From: an uncultured Lachnospiraceae bacterium
GTDB lineage: Bacteria; Bacillota; Clostridia; Lachnospirales; Lachnospiraceae
Assembly: GCA_902766825.1 (NCBI GenBank)
Contig: CACXFB010000083.1
Location: forward strand, 1 to 50,954
Direction: 5' to 3'
DNA: 50,954 nt
In this document: piece by piece, positions 50,798 to 50,954 of the stretch
How the letters are laid out: each line of letters starts with the position of its first letter
How positions within the stretch are numbered: the stretch's first letter is position 1
Notes under the pieces: generated by a model
The model's input: only the letters and a program-made list of their open reading frames with translations
Databases searched by the model: none
What the model was told of the DNA's origin: nothing
Position numbers and translations under genes: made by a program

Positions 50798-50954
50798 ATG
50801 AATTCCATAGTTATAGATTTGGAAATGAATGAAATTGACTTGGAGCAGCATCCGTTACCTCATAAAACATGCAGGTTTGAAGTGATGGAGATTGGAGCTG
50901 TTAAACTGGATGAGAATTTCAACCAGATAGATGAGTATAAGACTTATATCAAAC
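50798..50954 (+). CDS. DEDD-type 3'-5' exonuclease (partial, runs off window)
   Basis: The first 52 residues of a DnaQ-like exonuclease are visible. Exo I motif VIDLEMN (the D-x-E metal ligands) is at residues 5-11, followed by EVMEIGAVKLDENF, the usual E.IGAVk strand of these nucleases. GAGGTG precedes ATG 50798. The rest of the gene is beyond the window, so subtype (RNase T-like, oligoribonuclease-like or DnaQ) cannot be told. Confidence 0.82.
   Translation, partial: MNSIVIDLEMNEIDLEQHPLPHKTCRFEVMEIGAVKLDENFNQIDEYKTYIK

Overview
The window looks like chromosomal DNA of a Gram-positive, low-GC clostridial bacterium, most likely a Lachnospiraceae member. The evidence is purine-rich Shine-Dalgarno sites before almost every gene, AT-rich sigma-A promoters, BspA-like LRR surface proteins, a ZTP riboswitch before a split purH, a YhgE/Pip-like secreted partner next to an MMPL transporter, and a preQ1-controlled queuosine operon. 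Nearly everything is on the + strand. The three - strand genes are a nitroreductase, TspO and a GGDEF protein. No rRNA, tRNA, phage or complete insertion sequence was found.

Layout. 1-3525: a 53-bp tandem repeat array, then csoR-copA and a small unknown gene (copper efflux). 3584-7523: mnmA, a LysR regulator and a GH13 glucosidase. 7585-7910: a second 53-bp array related to the first. 8000-9544: divergent nitroreductase and ZIP metal transporter. 9826-10836: Rpn-type PD-(D/E)XK nuclease with a damaged start. 10923-15486: an accessory block with a truncated LRR protein, two membrane-anchored LRR proteins and a B12-type radical SAM protein in an overlapping operon. 15491-15676: a 186-bp element that folds almost completely on itself. 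15776-18177: MATE exporter and LacI regulator. 18308-20891: cysK, an Rrf2 regulator and a rhodanese-TtcA fusion (cysteine and tRNA sulfur). 21100-24768: a giant BspA-like surface protein between palindromic elements. 24840-27014: ZTP riboswitch, PurO-type IMP cyclohydrolase and stand-alone AICAR transformylase. 27145-28568: a sigma-70-like protein lacking promoter-recognition regions and a zinc-ribbon membrane protein. 28735-35815: MMPL exporter with secreted partner, and a second MATE with a membrane protein. 35850-38869: riboswitch plus queD-queE-folE-queC-queF, covering the GTP to preQ1 route. 38954-42427: helical protein, pta, tspO, trxA-trxB. 42538-49042: CobK-like protein, charged protein plus NYN nuclease, MarR, citrate synthase, Nudix, GH13 amylase. 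49208-50590: PAS-GGDEF protein with a GGDKF site. The window ends inside a DEDD exonuclease gene.

The most unusual content is non-coding: (i) two 53-bp arrays about 7 kb apart that align without gaps and keep their hairpin by a paired base change; (ii) the multi-branched element at 15491-15676; (iii) a palindromic GGGGACGGTTC element family that repeatedly sits exactly at stop codons, once with both arms amplified symmetrically. Among genes, the LRR/LRR/radical SAM operon is the best candidate for an undescribed system.
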